From the NCBI RefSeq assembly GCF_045287255.1, contig NZ_CP137142.1, positions 930,001-994,000 of the forward strand: a stretch of 64,000 nucleotides of DNA, in the 5' to 3' direction. Under the pieces are notes generated by a model, which was not told the DNA's origin, searched no databases, and saw only the letters and a list, made by a program, of their open reading frames with translations. The position numbers and the translations under genes are program-made. This document shows positions 60,621-64,000 of the stretch, piece by piece. Each line of letters begins with the position of its first letter. The first letter of the stretch is position 1. Source of the stretch: Henriciella sp045287255 (GTDB taxonomy: Bacteria; Pseudomonadota; Alphaproteobacteria; Caulobacterales; Hyphomonadaceae).

Positions 60621-62269
60621 ACCTTAAACCCCCAGTCCTGCATCAGGATGGCGGCAAGGTCGCGAGAGCGTGTGCGGACAATATCCGGCGTCCAGGAGGC
60701 CCGCCCGCGCAGGTCTTCTGTCAGTGGGAAAACGGTTTGTCCGTCTTCAAAATACATGGCGCACTTATCGCGGAAGGAAAGCGTATCGGCTTTCTGGTTC
60801 AAGCGCTCGGGCAACAAGACGAAATTGCCAATCGTCTCACACAGCTCGCGATGAACATTGGCATTGGGCCAGGTCATATCCCAGAGCGACCCCTCTGCCG
60901 GATTGCGAGGCAAAACGTGCTCCAGGGTCGCGTCATGCTCTGGTGAGAGTGGGTAGCCCCCTTGAACCGCCGCATTCAGGCGCAGTGCAACGGCTTTGCG
61001 CTGGCGCGGGGCTCCGATACGGGTTTGCAGGCGCTCGTGCAGACGTTGAATTTCGCCACGCTCGACTTTCAGCGGCTCGCTGCGATCAAAGATTGAGCGT
61101 GTGCCGCCCAGCGAATCAAGCAGGCGTTGATAACGTTTCTGGCGTGGCCGCGAATCGGTCACGACGAGCATCATGACAAAAGCAAAGCGTTCCAGTTTGG
61201 CGAAGAAGTCGCGCATTCGATCTGGCTTACCCTTAGTGTGACGCAGATATTTCAACGCAACGGGACGCCAGAGCTGATGGTCGATCAGGCGCAAGTGATT
61301 TATGTGTGCTGCGATATAGCCATCAGGGTCATCGAAGTCCGGCTTGCCAGAGCTGATCGTCGTGTAGGCTTTGAAATAGAGTGGCAATTCCTCCCGCATA
61401 AACTTTGCTGCAGAGATTTTGCCGAGCACCGCTTTCTGGAAGCCTTCAGGACCTTTATCCCCTTTGCCATAGATGCTGGTGATTTGGGCCAGCAAATCGT
61501 CCATATTGCCGCCGCCAATTTCGGCTTCATAGGCCGCCCAGCTTTGTGACAGCTTGCTGGTTTCCTGCTGTGACAGGTCTGCTTGTTCAAGCAGATTGCT
61601 TTTAATAATCTCGTGATCGGCGGGGCCTTTACCGCGTGTGTTCAGGACGCGGAAGACACTATACCCGTCATTCCAGTCATTCACGGTGACCCGTACCAAC
61701 ATAACGAGGCGTCCCAGAGCCGCCGCGAACGTCCGACGGGCTTCATCCGTCATCGCCTTGAAGCGCTCACGAAACAGACTGAGATTATCAGCCATGCGGA
61801 CATGGCTCTCATTTTCAGGGGGGTGTGATTCGCCGTCTTCGGTCGCGCCCGAGCGCTGAATGCGATCACGGAAGAAAACGGTGTTGAGATCATTCAGGGT
61901 CAATCGCCAGGATGGCTTGTCATCTGGAGCGAGGCCACCGGCGCGATTCCCAACCATGACTTTCAGGTCGCGTTTCAAGGCTTCATCGGTTTCCAGATCG
62001 CGCAATGCGGCAATCATGATGGTCAGCGTCGTCAGGCGCTGCTGCCCGTCAACGATCAGGCACTTGCCATTGCCCTCCTCAACCAGAACAACAGCGCCGA
62101 TAAAGTGTGGCTTATTCTTCTCAAGCGCCAGAAGCAGGTCATCAAGCAGGGCGCCCGCTTCGTCAGTTTCCCATGAATAGCTGCGTTGATAGGGCGGGAG
62201 ATGAAGCTCTATTCCCGGTGTCAGCAAATCTGAGAGATAGACTTCATTGGCTCTCAAATAGTCTGACAT
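60617..62269 (-). CDS. GmrSD-like DUF262/DUF1524 protein (type IV restriction-like)
   Basis: 550 aa. N-terminal DUF262 (ParB/Srx-like nucleotidase domain) with the LPPYQRSYSWE start and DGQQRLTTL motif at 74-82; C-terminal DUF1524 His-Me nuclease domain with EHVLPRNP (about 450-457) and the trailing IGNFVLLPERLNQKADTLSFRDK. This single-chain arrangement matches GmrSD-type enzymes that cut DNA carrying modified cytosines, so it is probably a stand-alone defence gene against modified phages (inference). No partner methylase or other defence gene is adjacent. Not obviously different in base composition from neighbours. Confidence 0.85.
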   Translation of the reverse strand: MSDYLRANEVYLSDLLTPGIELHLPPYQRSYSWETDEAGALLDDLLLALEKNKPHFIGAVVLVEEGNGKCLIVDGQQRLTTLTIMIAALRDLETDEALKRDLKVMVGNRAGGLAPDDKPSWRLTLNDLNTVFFRDRIQRSGATEDGESHPPENESHVRMADNLSLFRERFKAMTDEARRTFAAALGRLVMLVRVTVNDWNDGYSVFRVLNTRGKGPADHEIIKSNLLEQADLSQQETSKLSQSWAAYEAEIGGGNMDDLLAQITSIYGKGDKGPEGFQKAVLGKISAAKFMREELPLYFKAYTTISSGKPDFDDPDGYIAAHINHLRLIDHQLWRPVALKYLRHTKGKPDRMRDFFAKLERFAFVMMLVVTDSRPRQKRYQRLLDSLGGTRSIFDRSEPLKVERGEIQRLHERLQTRIGAPRQRKAVALRLNAAVQGGYPLSPEHDATLEHVLPRNPAEGSLWDMTWPNANVHRELCETIGNFVLLPERLNQKADTLSFRDKCAMYFEDGQTVFPLTEDLRGRASWTPDIVRTRSRDLAAILMQDWGFKV

Positions 62270-62389
62270 TCGACCGTATCCTGATAATCAACAGACCATC
62301 TTCGTAGACGGGCTTGATCTTGGCTTCAATTCTGGGTGACAGCTTTCGTAAGGAATTTAGACCAAAGTGTGCTCAGGAGGGCATAATCG

Positions 62390-63247
62390 ATGGCATTCGC
62401 GGTTTTTGAAGGCAGTGGGAAAACATTTTGTGGTGTCGTGAAGGGTGACAAGATCGCGATTGCTGCAGAAGGTGATCTTTCAGAAAAACTTGGCCGATTG
62501 GATATGATCGCGACTCGCGCAGGCCAGTATGGCGAAGTGGCCGTATCGGATGTTCGTCTGCGCCAGCCGATTTTGCGGCCTGGAAAAATCCTGGCCATCG
62601 GTCTGAACTATGCCGCTCATGCCGCCGAGTCGGTGTCTTTCATCGCCAATAAGGCACCGGGTGTTCAGAAGTGGTTCAACAAACAAAGTACAGCGGCCAA
62701 TGGCCCTTTTGACCCGGTGCATTTGCCGAAAGTGTCTAAGCAGCTCGACTATGAAGGCGAGTTGGTTGTTGTGATCGGAAAACATGGCCGTCATGTTCCA
62801 GTTGATCGCGCGATGGAACTGGTGGCTGGCTTTGCCTGTGGCTGCGACTATTCAGTGCGAGACTGGCAAAAGGCGAGCCCAACGATGATTATGGGGAAGG
62901 GGTTCGATACACACGGGCCCTTTGGGCCGTATTTGGTTCCCGCAAACAGCGTTGAAGATTGGCGTGAATTGACTTTGAAGACCTTTGTAAATGATGAGTT
63001 GCGTCAGGAGGCTAAGGCTGGGGACATGACATTCTCAATCCCTGAACAAATTGCTCACCTGACAAAAGCCTTCACGCTGGAACCGGGCGATGTGATCTTC
63101 ACTGGAACGCCTGCTGGTGTTGGCGCGGGGCATGAACCTCCAAAATGGCTGAAAACAGGTGATCGGGTGCGCGTCGAGATTTCAGGTCTTGGGCATCTTG
63201 AGAATGAGATTGTAAATGAGCCTCAAGCAACGGCGACGATTGGATGA
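62390..63247 (+). CDS. Fumarylacetoacetate hydrolase family protein
   Basis: 285 aa, from an ATG with AGGAGGG about nine bases upstream. The FAH-fold core is clear: KILAIGLNYAAHAAE near 67-81, the metal ligands around DYEGELVVVIGKHGR (Glu-x-Glu) near 122-136, the GFDTHGPFGPY motif, and the C-terminal VIFTGTPAGVGAGHEPPKWLKTGD. Such enzymes cleave C-C bonds of acylpyruvates or decarboxylate oxaloacetate-like acids; substrate cannot be assigned. Overlaps the lipoprotein gene by four bases. Confidence 0.92.
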   Translation: MAFAVFEGSGKTFCGVVKGDKIAIAAEGDLSEKLGRLDMIATRAGQYGEVAVSDVRLRQPILRPGKILAIGLNYAAHAAESVSFIANKAPGVQKWFNKQSTAANGPFDPVHLPKVSKQLDYEGELVVVIGKHGRHVPVDRAMELVAGFACGCDYSVRDWQKASPTMIMGKGFDTHGPFGPYLVPANSVEDWRELTLKTFVNDELRQEAKAGDMTFSIPEQIAHLTKAFTLEPGDVIFTGTPAGVGAGHEPPKWLKTGDRVRVEISGLGHLENEIVNEPQATATIG

Positions 63248-63921
63248 GGCAGGGCGCATTTATCAGTTTGGCATTGTTGCTTGCCGCCTGTGGCGGCTCT
63301 GAGTCAGTTGGTACAAGTAATGAGGTCATCGCGCCGCAGGACTTTGCCCTCTTGCCTTGTGGCTTGAGTGCAGCGGAGCGTCCCTGTGCTCTTGCAGTTG
63401 CTGGTGGTAAGCGCCTGCTGTTTGGAGGCGCTTCCGGGATTGGGGAGACGCTTAGCGATGCTGACCTCAGACAGCTGGATGCGGTCTTCCTGTTCTCCTT
63501 GCGCGCAATCGACATCGAAGGCCTTGATGAAATCCGCAATCATAGTTGGCAGGCTGGCCGCGCGAGGCCCCTTCCTGTGTATGGCCCCGTTGGAACGGAT
63601 CGTGTGATCAGTGGGCTTAATCTTGCGTATGAACAGGCAGATGCCTTGCGTATTGTTGATGAGGGAATTCCGCCGGGTGGATTTGATGCGGCTATCTTAA
63701 TCGCGGGTGAACCGGCCTCGCCTGATCTTATGTTCGATACAGGAGATGTGCAGGTTCAGAAGTCTCTCCGTAGTGACCAGTCGTTGATTTTTGACATTGT
63801 TTATCAGGGACAGTCTTCTATGCGTTTGCAGAAATGCCGGGATGAAGATTGTACGATCAATGATGAGCTAAGCTGGCCGTTGCAGCAAACCCATTTCTTG
63901 TATCGGCATAGTAAAAATTAG
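63244..63921 (+). CDS. Lipoprotein resembling a metal-less metallo-beta-lactamase fold
   Basis: 225 aa. N-terminal lipobox LLAAC places the lipidated Cys at 16. The next part (KRLLFGGASGIGETLSD, LDAVFLFSLRAIDIEGL, RPLPVYGPVGTDRVISGLNLAY) follows the RNase Z-like MBL pattern almost without gaps, but the THxHxDH metal motif, expected at 84-90, reads FSLRAID: each of the two key His, the Asp and the last His is replaced. Probably a non-catalytic, membrane-tethered MBL-like protein. Two cysteine pairs in the tail (KCRDEDC and PCGLSAAERPC) may form disulfides. Overlaps the FAH gene and is presumably co-transcribed. Confidence 0.75.
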   Translation: MRQGAFISLALLLAACGGSESVGTSNEVIAPQDFALLPCGLSAAERPCALAVAGGKRLLFGGASGIGETLSDADLRQLDAVFLFSLRAIDIEGLDEIRNHSWQAGRARPLPVYGPVGTDRVISGLNLAYEQADALRIVDEGIPPGGFDAAILIAGEPASPDLMFDTGDVQVQKSLRSDQSLIFDIVYQGQSSMRLQKCRDEDCTINDELSWPLQQTHFLYRHSKN

Positions 63922-63934
63922 CCCCCAGAAAAGC

Positions 63935-63987
63935 GACGGGGCCCCACTTTGCAGCAGGACCCCTGTCTCCCCCGAGACGCCCCCGTC
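63935..63987 (+). other. Structured stretch downstream of the lipoprotein gene
   Basis: GACGGGG (63935-63941) can pair with CCCCGTC (63981-63987), enclosing an inner hairpin GTCTC/GAGAC (63965-63969 and 63974-63978). It may be a terminator without a T run, or the start of an RNA element cut by the window edge. Confidence 0.25.
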
Positions 63988-64000
63988 CGGCAAAAAAGAT

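Noticed and set aside
1..64000. CRISPR arrays, prophage, insertion sequences or transposase genes
   Set aside because: No regularly spaced repeats, no transposase, integrase or phage structural frames were recognised; gene density and content look like core chromosome.

Overview
This window looks like chromosomal DNA from an alphaproteobacterium, most likely a marine or aquatic member of the Maricaulales/Hyphomonadales type (inference from gene content, not from any search). Pointers are a DUF4170 domain next to an inositol-monophosphatase-type gene and pmbA, the ctaC-ctaD-ctaB-coxF-ctaG-ctaE-surf1-thrC order, folate-dependent TrmFO, a plant-type glutamate-cysteine ligase, and paired cytochrome P450s. 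Genes are packed tightly on both strands with many 1-8 bp overlaps. I see no phage, insertion sequence or CRISPR array.

Layout. 0-4.3 kb: a diguanylate cyclase, then the minus-strand rpmH-rnpA-yidC-engB operon with a good promoter. 4.4-8.8 kb: a DUF547 protein, a VTT/TVP38 membrane protein, a mercuric-reductase-like flavoprotein and an orphan histidine kinase. 9-16.8 kb: a TPR protein, an SDR protein, an SRAP protein that has lost its catalytic residues, trmFO, pmbA, an IMPase-DUF4170 fusion and an MsbA-like exporter. 16.8-21.6 kb (minus): enoyl-CoA hydratase, FrnE-like DsbA, DUF2237, fatty acid desaturase, sulfotransferase-like protein, ubiA. 21.7-27.9 kb: rsmE, gshA, a POT peptide transporter with an inserted domain, tldD, TPR protein. 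28-36.6 kb: the aa3-type cytochrome oxidase operon, then thrC and an EAL protein. 36.6-44 kb (minus): two P450s, an RluB-type pseudouridine synthase, a small membrane protein, and lipid A/LPS genes (waaA-lpxK-lauroyl-type acyltransferase). 44-47 kb: small membrane protein, Hpt protein, chorismate mutase, sppA. 47.2 kb: tRNA-Gln(UUG).

47.3-54.2 kb holds a TonB2/TtpC-type energy-transduction cluster: a structured leader, DUF3450, TtpC-like ExbB with a long periplasmic arm, ExbB, two ExbDs, two TonBs and a TPR protein. A terminator and a candidate promoter separate the second TonB from the first. 54.3-59.5 kb is an arginine succinyltransferase operon (M20 hydrolase, astA, astD, astB) in which the M20 enzyme may replace AstE. 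59.5-64 kb: tgt, a GmrSD-like DUF262/DUF1524 protein, a fumarylacetoacetase-family enzyme and a lipoprotein that looks like a metallo-beta-lactamase fold stripped of its metal ligands.

The most unusual items are the two apparent pseudoenzymes (SRAP at 10401-11078; MBL-like lipoprotein at 63244-63921), the IMPase-DUF4170 fusion with an internal start signal, and the double-ExbD/double-TonB cluster. Functions are assigned by recognising motifs and family sequence patterns by eye; no homology search was possible.
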